Positions 23,416 to 34,888 of a DNA stretch of 64,000 nt are shown in pieces. Each line of letters starts with the position of its first letter. Position 1 is the stretch's first letter. Source of the DNA: Glebionis coronaria (taxonomy: Eukaryota; Streptophyta; Magnoliopsida; Asterales; Asteraceae); the NCBI GenBank assembly GCA_025667525.1, contig CM046874.1:427388400-427452399 (forward strand), read 5' to 3'. The position numbers and the translations under genes were made by a program. Below the pieces are notes generated by a model. The model did not search any database. It was not told the origin of the DNA and saw nothing but the letters and a program-made list of their open reading frames with translations.

Positions 23416-23869
23416 GTGATTAGGGAAGGTTAGCATGTGTTGCTTCTTTCTTTCTTCTCTCGTCTTTTCATCTTCTAAATTATTCGATTTTTTCGACTTT
23501 GTCTCGGGATTAATTGAACTCGTCTTATAATATCTTCACTTATTTAGACTTGAGTTCTTCGGCTTTATTAAACTTTCATCTTTAGACTTTTTCTTCGATA
23601 AATCTTCAGAATAGGCCTTGGACTTCCGTTTTTTTGCACTCTTGATCTTTTGACTTCGTCTTTTGTCTTTTTCTTCGATAAAAGCCCGTGAAAGCCCGTG
23701 TTTTCTTCCCTTTTCACATTTTGATCCTAAATCACAACAAAAACACAAGCCACGCATATTTCCGACATTTACGACATAAAATACACATTTTGGCTTGATT
23801 ATTATTATAATTAAGTGGTAAAAGTATAAGTCTTTTCACACTTATTAATTTGCTATCAGAACTTGTATC

Positions 23870-24990
23870 ACTCCAAAATAGACCAGTTCTAGAGAAAAGA
23901 ATAGAGTTATCTAATTTCTATTGTTTTAAAGAAACTTGTTCTCTTTTGAAATCCCTTATTTCACTGGTTGTGGCCCCATTGTCTTGTTGATTGAGTTCCT
24001 TAGGTACATAGTCATTCATATCAAAAACGATTTCCTCCTACTTGGAAAAGCATGGAAGTCCAGTCCATGAAAGATCTTTCATTGGACTAGCTCCATGTAT
24101 GTTAGCAGGTGGAGGAGGAAATTCAGCATGTTGATTTTTAATCCCTAAGCCAGTTTGATCTTTTGGTGATTGTCTAGCATCAGCAGCCTTAGATAATACC
24201 TCTTTTGATTTCTCAAACTTTTTCAAAGTTAAATCTGTTTTATCTTTATAAGCCTTAAGTGTTTCTAATTCAGATTTTAATTCTTCGGCAGTGGCATCTT
24301 TTTCCCTCTGTTATCTATCAAGAATGTGAATGTGTTCTTAATATTAACTTTCCCTTTGTTGATACTCTCTAATCTTAGGCGCTAAGTTTTCTAAAGTACA
24401 TTTACAGTTGTCTAGATTAGTTTCAGAATTTATGCACTCAATTCTTAATTTGTTTATTTGAGCATTTAATAACTCTATATTTTTCGTATAGCCTTTAGTG
24501 CAAAAGGAGTCATAATATACCTCATTGTCAGAACTTCTTGAAGATAACATTGCCATTAGAGCAAATTCCTGTTGGCTATCATCATCATCTGTTGATGAAT
24601 GCTCCTCTTCTTTAGCTACTAAAGCTTGATTCCTTTCCACCTTGCCAGTCAAAGAGCTCTAGTCCCATCCTACTCCATCTATACCATGCATTGCTACCAT
24701 AGCTCTAGACTCTGACTCCTCAGCTCTGCTATCAATCTTGTAGCTATTGCCTTTCCCTTCTTCCTTTGGTGATCTACACTCCCTAGAAAAGTGACCATTC
24801 TTACCATAGTTGTAGCATTCACCCTTTGATTTATCAAACCCAACAACATTAGATGGATCAATGGAGATCTTTTTCCCATACTTCTTGTAGACCCTATTAG
24901 CTCTCGTACTAAGCAGAGCCATATTCCATATGATATATATTTCCTCCCATCTCTTCTTGCTGATTTGAGTCAAGTCTTTATATACCACAA
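23870..24990 (-). pseudogene. G: Sirevirus-like copia gag fragment
   Basis: Minus-strand pieces align in order with gag of D. 24659-24988 has the IWNMALLSTRA segment and a zinc knuckle CYNYGKNGHFSREC in which the second Cys is Tyr. 24344-24652 has the acidic and coiled segment (ALMAMLSSRSSDNEVYYDSFC). 24038-24226 has DLSWTGLP, which parallels ELSWTGIP in D at about 48440. Frames change between pieces, so it is broken. It lies between the LTR of A and the oppositely oriented LTR fragment F. It may be the older host into which both related elements inserted. Confidence 0.85.
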
Positions 24991-25765
24991 TGGAAGTTAC
25001 TTATTTAGTGTTTTGAAAGTTACTTATTAGTGCTTATTTAGTTGTTTTTATTGTTGATTTGGTAAATTTTGGTAAGTGCTTATTAGACATAGCTTATTCG
25101 GTTTTGCTTATTTGCATTTTATTTACATCGGAAAAGGGTTTAATTTTCCGACTGTTATTCCGATACCTCCATCGGAAAAGGGTTTGCCTTTCCGACGTTT
25201 ATTTTGATAATTGCTATCGGAAAAGGGTTTTGTATTCCGCTCGATATTCCGATAGAATTTGTTGATCAAACATTCCGACAAACTTTCCGACGGTGTTTCC
25301 GATTAATATTCCGATAGTTTTCATTGATTGTTATTCCGATACATTTTTAGTATCCCGACTGTTATTCCGATGGGATTCCGATAGGGGGGTATTCCGATAG
25401 AACTTTAGTTTCTATTTTCTATTTTTATTTTTATTTTTATTTCAAATTTAACTTTTCCCGCCAGTTTTACTTAGTGTTATTATAAATTTGTTTTGTCTTA
25501 GTTTTATTTTTAAGTTTGGAAATTTTACTTTTTGTCGAGTTTCAAGTTTTCGTCATATATCTTTAAAGTTTTAATTTTTGCCATTTACTTTTTAATCATT
25601 TTTAGCTTGATTTACCTTGCCTTTTACTTTAAAGTTTGTATTTCCACTTTACTCAACGACCACAACCATATTATCTTTACCCACCAAAAGATGACTGAGT
25701 CGCACTAATCCGTAATCAATTCTATAAGACATACTTCGAAGAACGAATTTTCAGATATTAATCTG
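24991..25765 (+). repeat. F: truncated LTR of the A/B family, opposite orientation
   Basis: Sense is the plus strand. It shares with the A LTR a TTTTGCTTATTT segment followed by a TTCCGA array (about 25120-25400), then a T-rich stretch and the block CCACCAAAAGATGACTGAGTC (split: CCACCAAAAG near 25691, GACTGAGTC near 25703). A has that block as the reverse complement near 22010-22040. The promoter half is missing, and no primer site follows. Both edges are approximate. Confidence 0.75.
25120..25400 (+). repeat. F: TTCCGA array
   Basis: More than ten TTCCGAT, TTCCGAC or ATTCCGATAG words on the plus (sense) strand, mixed with three copies of ATCGGAAAAGGGTTT. It is in the same relative LTR position as the arrays of A and B. 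Confidence 0.8.
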
Positions 25766-25876
25766 GTAGAGCTAACAGCAAAGAGCTATGAGCTCTAACA
25801 TCATTCCTCCTCGGTTGGATTTCCTCTGCTATGACAACATCAGGTTTAGTCTTTTTGGGACCATCTTTAGATCCTC
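25766..25876 (-). pseudogene. H: small copia gag scrap
   Basis: The minus-strand frame contains AEEIQPRRND and AHSSLLLALPD, which resembles the start of a Tork-like copia Gag core as I remember it from Asteraceae elements. It is cut by the left LTR of D at 25877 and ends near the F LTR. Too short for firm classification. Confidence 0.5.
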
Positions 25877-26368
25877 TGTTGGGAATAAAAATAGCTAAGT
25901 CACTATGCCACTGACAAAGGGATTTTGGACGCTAACAAGAGCAATTGAGGCACTGATATATTCGGCACTGACAAGACAAATCAAGGCGCTAACAAAGGAA
26001 ATCCCAGTCACAAGACAACTACTTAGTCAACACGTTTTGTATATTTAGGAAAGATATGATTAACATTATATTCTCTATATTTATCTTTTCCTAGAATATT
26101 TGATAAGTAGATTATTTTTCAAGACTCCTTATGTTATAAAAGGATGTCTTAGGGTTCTTTGTTGATATACGTTCTTAACACTTTCACTGTACCTCATCGA
26201 TTATCAATATAAGTGAAAGTTTTTTATACATTGTGTTTTTCTTTGTTCTTTGTTCTAAGTGTTAATTCCGCATAACACTTAGATTGTCATAAACACAAAG
26301 TTTCTCTACGTGTTATACTTGATTTAATCTCGTTAACACAAAGCTAAATCGATCTATGTTTAGGATCA
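25877..26368 (+). repeat. D 5' LTR (492 bp)
   Basis: It starts TGTTGGGAAT and ends GGATCA. The TATA box TATAAAA is at 26135-26141. It contains CACTGACA and CGCTAACA, decayed forms of the CGCTGACA word found in the 3' LTR. Confidence 0.93.
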
Positions 26369-26373
26369 AGAAG

Positions 26374-26385
26374 TGGTATCAGAGC
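26374..26385 (+). other. D primer binding site (initiator Met tRNA)
   Basis: TGGTATCAGAGC, the canonical initiator-Met complement, five bases after the LTR. Confidence 0.9.
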
Positions 26386-26464
26386 TTGTTGACGAACTTT
26401 AATCATATGTACACCAAAACCCTAATCGTATAAAACTCTAATTTTTCAAAACCCTAAAATCATC

Positions 26465-27871
26465 ATGTCGACCTCAACCTCAGAAACCCAAAGTTCAGGA
26501 TCCTCTAATCATAACCTCAAAATCCCCATGCTTGACCCTGATAACTTTGGAACTATGGAAGTTCAACTTTGAGCAATATCTCCAAGTGGATAATTATATT
26601 CTCTAGGATGTTGTTGAACTTGGAAACAAGTTCAACAAGGCACAAAAGATCTTGGACTCCATTGAGTAAAGGAGAAAAGCCAATGCTAAGGCATAAGAAT
26701 TGCTTCCTAGACCTGAAGATGGAAGAGCCACCTTAGCTACAGAAGTATTTGACAAAAGGCTTGATATGAAGGCTTTGAGTATTCTCAAACTAGCCCTTGG
26801 AGGCAAAAACCAACACAAATTCATAAAGTATGAATCCGCTAGAGAGATTTGGGAATCCCTTGAGATAACCTACGGTGGTAATGAGGACACTCTCAAACAA
26901 AGGAAGAAGCAGTTAGTTATGGAGTTTACTCTTTTCAAAGCTCGACCTCATGAAAAGCTATGTGAGATAAGAAGCCGTCTTCAAGACATCACTAGCAAGC
27001 TGGCATTCATGGAGACTGAATTTGAAGATGATGACGTTAATGCTGCTTTCCTTAGAGCTCTTGGATATGGGGGGAAATTCATGCCAAGTCAATGATTTCC
27101 ACTCAAGCCTACTCGAACATGACTTTTGATGACATCTATAACCAATTGAAAGTCATGGAGTCTGGATTTATGCTTAAACAAGAAAGTAAAACACCTTCTG
27201 GAAGTATGGTGTTCATCTCTTACAATGATTCCTCATATACTGAAAACTCTTGCTTTGTCAGGGGACAAACTTCTCATCATAGCGACTCAATAAATGCTGA
27301 CACATATAACTATGCTTCACCAAGTCTTAAACCAGTAGGAATTGATTTAGATATTGTATGTGCTTATATTGCTTCTTTGCCCAATAGATATTCAATTTCT
27401 TTTGAAGATCTTCAGCAAATTAGTGATATTGATCTTGAGGAGATGGATATTAAGTGGAATATGGCTCTTAGCAGTATAAGAGCCAGTAGGTGGAACAAGA
27501 GATTTGGAAGGATGATGACTTTCAATAGCAAAGAAACTGCTGGAATTGATAAATCCAAAGTTGAGTGTTTCAATTGTCATCAAATGGGACACTTTGCTAG
27601 AGAATGTAGATCTCCTAAAAGGAATGATGGAGAATAGAATCCTAGACAAACCATCAAAGTTGAAGATGCTGAACCTAAAGCTATGGTAGCTATGCAAGGA
27701 ATTGATGACGTTGGATTTGACTAGAGGTTTCTGGACAAAAATGAGGTGGATAATCAAGCTTTGGTTGCTGAAAATGATGAAGAGCATGTTCAATATGCTC
27801 TCATGGCCAGATCTTCTTCTTTTTTAGACAATGAGGTATATGATGATGCTTTTTGTAGTAAGGGTTGTAGA
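26465..27871 (+). pseudogene. D gag, upstream half
   Basis: The ATG at 26465 opens MSTSTSETQSSG. A frameshift occurs near 26556 within the usual LDPDNFGTW region. Nonsense codons follow near 26605 (a TAG where relatives have Trp), 26667 and 26693. Longer open pieces are 26700-27095 and 27092-27637, the second ending with zinc knuckle CFNCHQMGHFARECRSPKR near 27568-27624. An acidic ALMARSSS segment then runs into the C insertion after 27871. Gag resumes at 48004. Confidence 0.88.
27867..27871. repeat. Target-site duplication of C, left copy (GTAGA)
   Basis: Repeated at 47999-48003 after the C right LTR, within D gag. Confidence 0.95.
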
Positions 27872-28452
27872 TGATGACGTATAGTCCCCAGTCGGGTATT
27901 AAACCCGGCCCACGGGTACTACCCGCATCCGGCCTGTTACTAATGGGTTAGTTTAATATCATTTAAAGCTTATGGGCTTCGAATGAACAGTGGCCGCATA
28001 CATGTGTGCGGCCTACGGCCCGTCACGGACGATACAGGGTTGGACAGAATCATAATCTTATTATGATTAGGATTTGCCCCAAAGTGAAGGATATACACTC
28101 ACCATAATTAGAAGATAACAATCAAACTAATTATAGCACTTATCCTTTGCTTAGGGCCGAAGCATCGGTGACAGCTCATTAGGGTTTTACCGCCTATATA
28201 AGGAACCCCCAAGGGTTCCACAAAGGTATTACATTCTCCAAACTCACATACGATTCTTAAACCCAAACCGATTACTTACTCTCACGCTGGAGTCTAATCG
28301 TGGGATACATTCCCACGGTAAGCCTAACGCGTGTTGCTTTAGTGTACAGGATCTCAGCAAGATAATTCACTTGGTGAAAGAGCCGGAGCCCAGCCAACCT
28401 GAATTAAGCCTAATTCGGGTCTAGCAAGGATCATCCAACTTTTGTATCAACA
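27872..28452 (+). repeat. C 5' LTR (581 bp)
   Basis: It starts TGATGACGTATAGTCCCC and ends TATCAACA. The TATA box TATATAAG is at 28195-28202. Confidence 0.95.
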
Positions 28453-28454
28453 AG

Positions 28455-28472
28455 TTGGCACCATCCGTGGGA
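28455..28472 (+). other. C primer binding site, tRNA not assigned
   Basis: TTGGCACCATCCGTGGGA follows the LTR by two bases. The TGGCxCCxTC form is typical of Tat-type elements; I cannot assign the tRNA by eye. Confidence 0.55.
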
Positions 28473-28689
28473 CCAATACACTAAGATAGAGCAAATTTCA
28501 TCTCGAACTCTTTCAATGAAGAAAGGACATCCGTAAGGAAATCCCAGGAACACGAATCATACGAACGAAAGTCCACAGGGGACGGGGTACTCATCCCCAG
28601 TCAATCCCCTAGCCACCAAGCAGGAGGATCGAATAACCGAAGTGTTTTTCTGTCCACGGGTGGGACATGCACGTCCGCTAATACCCCAC

Positions 28690-30406
28690 CACCAACCATG
28701 ACCATGGACAACCCTGACCCAGGGAGTGCGCCTAAGGCCCCTAACAAGGAGCCGCGTAGGCCATAAACTGAAGAAGAAGTGGAAGTCGAACCACTTAGTG
28801 AGGAAGACCTCGCTCACGTTCTCACGCAGAACATTGAGAGGATCGTCTCGGGTATTGCGTCAAGGCTAAACCTAGGTAGGAACCTCCAATCTAGGCTTAA
28901 CTTTGTCAGGGCCGTATCCGGCACCTCTCTTCAGAAGAAGAAGAGGGCACGACCCTAGGAACGAAACCTCTTTGAGGAGAATTCCCAACCCCGGAATGTG
29001 TTCGAACGCATAGGGGACCGTGTTATGCAGGAACTACTGCAGTCTCGTGAAGAAGGAGATAGATCCGACGATTCAGCCGAACGGCCGGACTTGGAATTAA
29101 CCAAAACTAATCGCCGCACAAGCGTGTGGGATAGGGTGAATACTAGGAAGAAGGCTCCTAGCTCTTCTCGCAAGAGCAATCCTCAGCCGAGGAGTGGGGC
29201 ACCGCCCCTTCCCCCGGTCCCTCAGGAGAAGATTCGGATGACCATCCACCCAAGCGTCACCGACCTAGGCGTACTCCTCCACTGCCATCGGACGATGACG
29301 GGTACTACGGTGGCCCCTATTATAGCGAGGCAAAAGAGGAAGATCTCTCCCTCCCATGGTGTGACCCTAATCTCACCCGCCCATGGTGTGATCCCAAGGA
29401 AGATCCTTTTACTCTCCGCATACGGAATTACTCCGAGGATAAGAAGCGTCGCATGCCAGCGTGCGTCAAGACTTATGATGGGTCTGGTGATCCGGATGCT
29501 CACCTAAAGATATTTAACACACAGGCGAAAATCGAATGATGGCCCATGCCTATATGGTGCCAAATGTTCAATTCAACCTTGATTGGCAATGCCCGTGATT
29601 TGTTTGAGGGACTTCCTCCCCGAATCATTGATAGCTTCACAGAGCTGCGCACTACGTTCAAAAACAATTATACTCAGCAAAAGAAGTATAATAGGGATCC
29701 GGTCTCATTGGCAACCGTCAAGCAGCGGCCAGTACAATCTACGGAGGCCTACATAGAACGCTTCAATGAGGAGTGCACGCGAACAAAGACAATGCCGGAA
29801 CTCCTAAAAATTTCTGATTCCATGCATGCCATAACAGACAGGGAATTAATTAGGTGCCTCAATGACAAGCGACCGGAGAGGTATGACGACCTCATGGAAA
29901 GGGTCAGGAACTTTATAGAAGGAGAAACCCCGGTAGTCGCGGCCTACCCTACAAAGGGAAACAACTATCAATCGAACGACCGGTCCAGGAAACAGTCGGG
30001 TGGTCAAAACAACCAAGGCAGTGGAAGGGGCTTAGACTACAAGAGCCAAAACAAAGGAGGGCGATCGGAGGACAAGTTCACCCCCTTAAAGATGTCTTAC
30101 TGGGAGATCTTGTTGACAGAAGGGGCAAACTTCCCGAGACCTCCCCCGATGACGACTCCGGTGGACCGTCGTCAAGGAAATCACTTTTGCGAATTCCACA
30201 ACAACAAAGGTCACGGCACGGAGGAATGCATCCAGCTCAAGAAGCACATTGAGTCACTGATCAAGTCATGCAAACTCAAACATCTGGTCAAGGATTGGAA
30301 GGACGGAAAGGATAACAAGAAGCACGATAAGAAGGATCCCAAAGGACAAACCTTTGACTATATACATGATCCAATCCTGGCAGCGCCGCACAAAGCAGAA
30401 AATTAG
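28690..30406 (+). pseudogene. C Gag (Tat-type capsid and nucleocapsid)
   Basis: A weak N-terminal region from about ATG 28697 has stops near 28764 and 28956. The frame then reads NVFERIGDRVMQELL (about 28998-29200), shifts near 29210, and has a TGA near 29537. The Retrotrans_gag core is open from 29546: WCQMFNSTLIGNARDLFEGLPP is read as two parts (WCQMFNSTLIG, ARDLFEGLPP), followed by QQKKYNRDPVSLATVKQ and AYIERFNEE. Near 30190 a CEFHNNKGHGTEEC motif forms an atypical zinc knuckle (C-x8-H-x4-C). The C-terminus is basic (KDGKDNKKHDKKD). It ends at TAG 30404-30406 and overlaps the protease frame. Confidence 0.88.
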
Positions 30407-31589
30407 TCAAAAAATTTCACGCGGCAGAGAAATCTCATTCCATCTCATCACGGCAAGTGACGTAGCCGATGCACCTCTCACGATTGAGGTAAGCATTGGA
30501 ACACACAATGTTCGCCGTATGTATGTGGATGGAGGTTCATTGGTAGAAGTACTTTACGAACACTGCTTCGTACAGCTACGACCGGAAATAAGAAGCCAAT
30601 TGGTACCGGCCACATCACCGCTCATTGGCTTTAGTGGAGATACTATCTGGCCAATAGGACAGTTGTATCTGCTAGTAACCATTGGGAATGAAGAGCATTC
30701 CACCACGGCGTGGATGAATTTTATGGTGATACGCTCACACTCTCCATACAATGGGATCATCGGAAGACCAGGCATCCTGGCCATACGGGCAGTCCCCTCC
30801 ACAGCTCACGGAATGATTAAATTCCCTATGGAAGGGGGAATTGTTACCATCTACAACTCAGTCATACTAGTGTCCGAATGCCACATCGTGGCAACACCAG
30901 TCCCACCTGTTCTTGTTAAGGCAGGGTCAACACCCCCCAACTGGAAAGTGGCAATCCATCCTGATTATCTGGAACAAGAGGTGTCCATAGGGGGGACACT
31001 CTCTGATAGCGGCAAGAGGGCCATGTGCTCTCTTCTGAAAGCAAACCTAGATGTATTCGCATGGGATCCCAAGGATATGACAGGCGTGTCGCGTACGATA
31101 GCAGAACATAAACTTCAAATCCGCCAGGGATGTCCTCCTGCTAAACAAAAGAAGCGTGGTCAAGCACCAGAACATAGCCAAGTCATACTGGATGAAGTAC
31201 GAAAATTAGTAGACGCAAGAATTATGCGCGAGCTATACTACCATGAGTGGTTATCCAACCCGGTCATGGTCAAGAAGCATGACGGGAGCTGGCGCATGTG
31301 CGTGGACTTCACGGACCTGAACAAAGCTTGTCCACAGGACTGCTATCTGTTACCAGAGATTTACTGGAAGGTGGAATCCCTATGTGGGTATCCTTTCAAA
31401 TGCTTCTTAGATGCGTACAAAGGGTACCACCAGATCCAGATGGCGGAAGAAGATGAGGAGAAGACGGCGTTTCATACTAGTCAGGGCGTGTATTGTTACA
31501 TAAAAATGCCATTTGGACTAAAGAACGTCGGGGAAACATATCAGCGACTTGCTGATAAAGTTCGACTCACAGATAGGCCGCAACCTTGA
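30354..31589 (+). pseudogene. C protease and N-terminal reverse transcriptase
   Basis: The frame begins around 30410, with no convincing ATG. Retropepsin has active site YVDGGSLVEV near 30520, so D-G-G replaces the usual D-[ST]-G, with GFSGD near 30630 and NGIIGRPG near 30750. RT follows: VFAWDPKDMTGV near 31054, WRMCVDFTDLNKACPQD near 31291, CFLDAYKGYHQIQMA near 31402 and MPFGLKNVGETYQRL near 31507. The frame is lost near 31560, just before the catalytic YIDD, by a small indel, and a stop appears at 31589. Confidence 0.9.
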
Positions 31590-32670
31590 GGTCTACATTG
31601 ACGATCTAGTCATCAAAAGTCATACGGAGGAGGCACTCCTCCGTGACGTCCAGGAGACGTTTGACACATTGAGGAGAATCAATATGAAACTGAATCAAAA
31701 AATGCACGTTTGGGGCAACTGAAGGGATGTTCCTTGGATACATGATAGATCCAAACGGAATCAAGCCTTGCCCGGAAAAGAAAGACGAGGTGATACAGTT
31801 ACCATCTCCTAAGACGCGAAAAGAGGTACAATCATTGAATGGAAAGCTGGCCGGGCTAAACAGGTTCTTGTCGAATTCCGTGGAAAAATCACTACCTCTA
31901 TTCAAAACACTCAAGAAGTGCATCAAGAAGGGAGATTTCCGTTGGACAAAGGAAGCGGAGGAAGCTTTTAGTCAGCTTAAACAACACCACACAGCTCTTC
32001 CCACACTAGTGGCGCCCCGACCTAAGTAAGAGCTCATTATGTATCTGTCGGCTACACACGGAGCAATAAATGCAGTACTTATGACGGATAGGGACATAGT
32101 CTAGACTCCGGTCTAATTCATAAGTAGAACACTACAAGGGCCGGAGTTGAATTATTCCTCTATGGAGAAGTTGGTTTTAGCATAGTATTCGCTACAAAGC
32201 GGTTACGCCGGTACTTTCAGGCGCACCTAATTGTGGTTATTACTGATCAACCAATAAAGCAAATCATCTCTAGACCATACGTGGCCGGTAGGCTACAGAA
32301 GTGGAGCATTCTGTTAGGAGAGCATAACATCTCCTATAGACCAAGGACAGCGGTCAAAGACCAAATCTTGGCAGATTTCTTAATAGAGAAGCCAGATGAG
32401 GACGGACCGGTCGTACAACGAGAGGAAACTCCAACAGAACCATGGGTCTTGTTTACTGACGGATCCTCGTGCACGGACGGGTCAGGAGCTGGCCTCATCC
32501 TTACGAATCCGGAAGGAATGGAGTTTACCTACGACCTGCGTTTTGAATTCACAGCCACTAATAATGAGGCAGAATATGAAGCATTGATTGCGGGTTTAAA
32601 AATCACCGCTAGAATGGGAGAACGCAACCTTGAGGCTTACGTGGACTCACGCTTGTTGCGAACCACATTC
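31590..32670 (+). pseudogene. C RT catalytic segment, RNase H and second RNase H
   Basis: YIDDLVIKS is readable at 31594-31620 in a shifted frame. A second shift near 31700 leads to FLGYMIDPNGIKP (31729 on) and SLNGKLAGLNRFLS. The classical RNase H region (32030-32230) is riddled with stops. From 32233 the frame is clean again: TDQPIKQIISRPYVAGRLQ, then an additional RNase H-like domain with LFTDGSSCTDGSGAG near 32448 and NNEAEYEALIAGL near 32562. The second domain is the archaeal-like RNase H known in Tat-clade gypsy elements. Stop at 32671. Confidence 0.87.
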
Positions 32671-32673
32671 TAG

Positions 32674-34190
32674 GAGGTTACATAGCCAAGGAGGATAACA
32701 TGGTTCGATAGTTGGAGAAAGTCAAGTCATTCATAGCTACTTTCAGCAAGTTTTCTATCAAGCAGATACCAAGAGGTGAAAACAAGAAGGCGGATGATCT
32801 CAGCAAAATTGCGTCTACAAGTTTCGCCCACTTATCCAAGCAAGTATTGGTAGAAATACTAAAGGAAAAGTCTATATCATAAGGGGAAATCACAACTATT
32901 GTTGAGGAAGATGGGCCTACATGGATGACCCCGATCATCAGCTATTTAACAGATGAAACCCTTCCGGATGATGAAAAGGCGGAACGACATATCAGAAGGA
33001 AGTCGCAGCACTTCGAGCTTTGAGAAGGTATTCTGTACAAGCGGTCCTTCTTACAGCCGTGGTTACGGTGTGTCGGGCCATGACAGGCTGCCTATGTAAT
33101 CAGTGAGATACATGAAGGGTCATGCGGCATGCACGCAGGACCCCGATCCGTAGTAGCACGAGCTTTACGTACAAGATATTATTGGCCCACTATGCATAGG
33201 GATGTACGCGACATGATTCGTAAGTGCGGTGATTGCCAAGTGCACAGGCCGGTGCCACGACATCCGCAGCAAGAACTGACACCCATCTCATCCCCATGGC
33301 CATTCTATAAATGGGGGATTGACATTGCAGGGCCTTTTCCGGTTGCTCTAGGGGGAGTTAAGTTCTTGATTGTGGCAATGGACTACTTTACACGCTGGAT
33401 AGAAGATAAAGCGGTCAAATCCATTACAGGCAAGCAAGTTAAAAAGGTTGTTCGGGAAAATATTGTGTGCCGCTTTTGCTTACCAGGAGAAATCATCTCG
33501 GATAACGGGAAACAGTTTGTGGACAATCCATTCAAGGATTGGTGCACGACATTGAACATCACGCGGTGCTTCGCATCTGTTAAGCACCCACAGACTAATG
33601 GTCTTGTGGAGCGGGCAAACAGAAGCTTAGGCGAAGGTATCAAGGCACGCTTGGACGAGCGAAGTGCCAAATGGGTAGACGAGTTGCTGCATGTTCTATG
33701 GGCACATAGGACTATGATTAAAACATCCAATGGGGACACTCCATTCGCGTTGGCCTATGGGACTGAGGCTGTTATAACAGCAGAAATTGGGATGCCAACC
33801 ATCCGCACAGCGGAGGTTAATGTCGTCACGAACGATGAGCAACTCCGGATTAATCTGGATTTTCTGGAGGAGAAAAGAGAAATAGCGGCCATAAATGAGG
33901 CCAAGTCCAAGGCACGGATGAAGGCTTATTACGATGCCAAGGTTAAAGGTGTTTCCTTTTGACCGGGGGATTTTGTTTATCGTGCAAACGAGGCAAGTCG
34001 CGCGGAGAATACAAGAAAGCTGGGCCCCAAGTGGGAAGGGCCGTATGAGGTTATGGAAGCCTTAGGACAGGGCGCGTACAAGTTGCGTAACATGGATGGC
34101 CATGACCTGGAACGCACATGGAATATCGGCAATCTTAAAAATGCTATCTTTGAAAGGCTAGGGCTTCCGCATGGACACTTCGCTACATAG
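32674..34190 (+). pseudogene. C integrase
   Basis: The region 32674-33128 is a decayed linker (readable KQIPRGENKKADDL near 32758) with several stops. The integrase zinc finger ends KCGDCQVH near 33221. The core has IDIAGPFP near 33318, ISDNGKQF near 33492 and HPQTNGLVERANRSL near 33588, giving the D,D-35-E catalytic triad. An in-frame TGA at 33961-33963 (a likely CGA to TGA change) precedes PGDFVYRANEASR and a conserved C-terminus GPKWEGPYEV, ending near 34190 at TAG. Confidence 0.88.
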
Positions 34191-34888
34191 TTGGCTTCAA
34201 TAAAGATCCATGTATTCTCTTTTGTTTGTTTCTTTCTAGGTTCTATTTTGTTTTAGGATTTTCCATACTTTTCAAAAAACAAAAATCGTAAACGTTCTAA
34301 TAAAATGTCGTGGTGCCTAGCTAGCTCCACGGCTCATTCTCGTGCAAATTATTGTCTTATAGATTTAGTTATTATTTCTGTTATGTGCTATCTCTTATTC
34401 ATATGCATTCATTCAAAACCGTACATGTACTATTCGCATCCAGGCGGGGTAAGAGGATTAAGTGAACCTAATAATTCTACTTGTCACATAAGAGGGATGC
34501 AACCCTAGTGACGCGAATCATGTATCCTTACTAGACACCTTATTTACAAGATGTTGTAATAAGTTTCCATATGCCGCACTTACATAGTGCTTTGCATGGT
34601 AAAGACGCACGCCACATTTGTAGTAAAACATAGACTTGGTTTTATTCTATGTAAGACATGACACGTCATGCAGCACAGGTATTTCATATCTAAAGGAATA
34701 TAAGCAAGTTTCCAAATATCAAAATTCCCGTGACTACCACGGACTCATAAATACTATTCTAAATGATAAAATAATGTTACAAAAGATAAAGTGTCGTGGA
34801 CATCTACGGACGAATGTTTTGTTACAGACCAAATTATTTAGAAATTGCATCAAATAAGGGAACGCCCTACATGGGGGGAGGAACTTAC
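34191..34888 (+). other. C spacer between integrase and antisense ORF
   Basis: No supported gene. It lies between the 3' ends of the convergent pol and antisense reading frames. A last antisense exon could lie here after the GTAAGT donor at 34888, but I could not identify it. Confidence 0.5.

Larger units (their letters stand above)
18043..23848 (-). mobile_element. A: gypsy element of the gag-protease-only family, 3' part cut off by T
   Basis: Read on the minus strand: LTR (21943-23848), tRNA-Asp type primer site, broken gag-protease ORF (21685 down to 18441) and the start of a 3' untranslated region. That region stops at 18043, where T is inserted; the rest would be left of the window. The region 18043-18440 aligns with B 39978-40378 (shared AAACATTGTCCTCAATGTTTA and CCCCTACACTTAGGACATTG). 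No RT, RNase H or integrase is visible. It is the same family as B but older and broken. Confidence 0.88.
21943..23848 (-). repeat. A 5' LTR (about 1.9 kb)
   Basis: It is placed next to the primer site and aligned with the LTR of B. On the plus strand it runs from TAATACAAG to CACTTATTA. A TATA box (TATAAATA on the minus strand, 23408-23415), a TTCCGAT array (22418-22862) and an A-rich segment occur in the same order as in B. The ends read TAATA...TATTA rather than TG...CA. The right boundary is accurate to a few bases only. Confidence 0.8.

Noticed and set aside
25766..25800. Palindromic GAGCT...AGCTC stretch as a regulatory hairpin
   Set aside because: It lies in antisense gag coding sequence at a junction, and the symmetry is short and imperfect.
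28557..29507. Minus-strand ORFs and the tail of a plus-strand ORF over C gag
   Set aside because: Shadow frames of the Gag N-terminus; no recognisable motif, and the plus-strand tail after about 29210 is out of frame.
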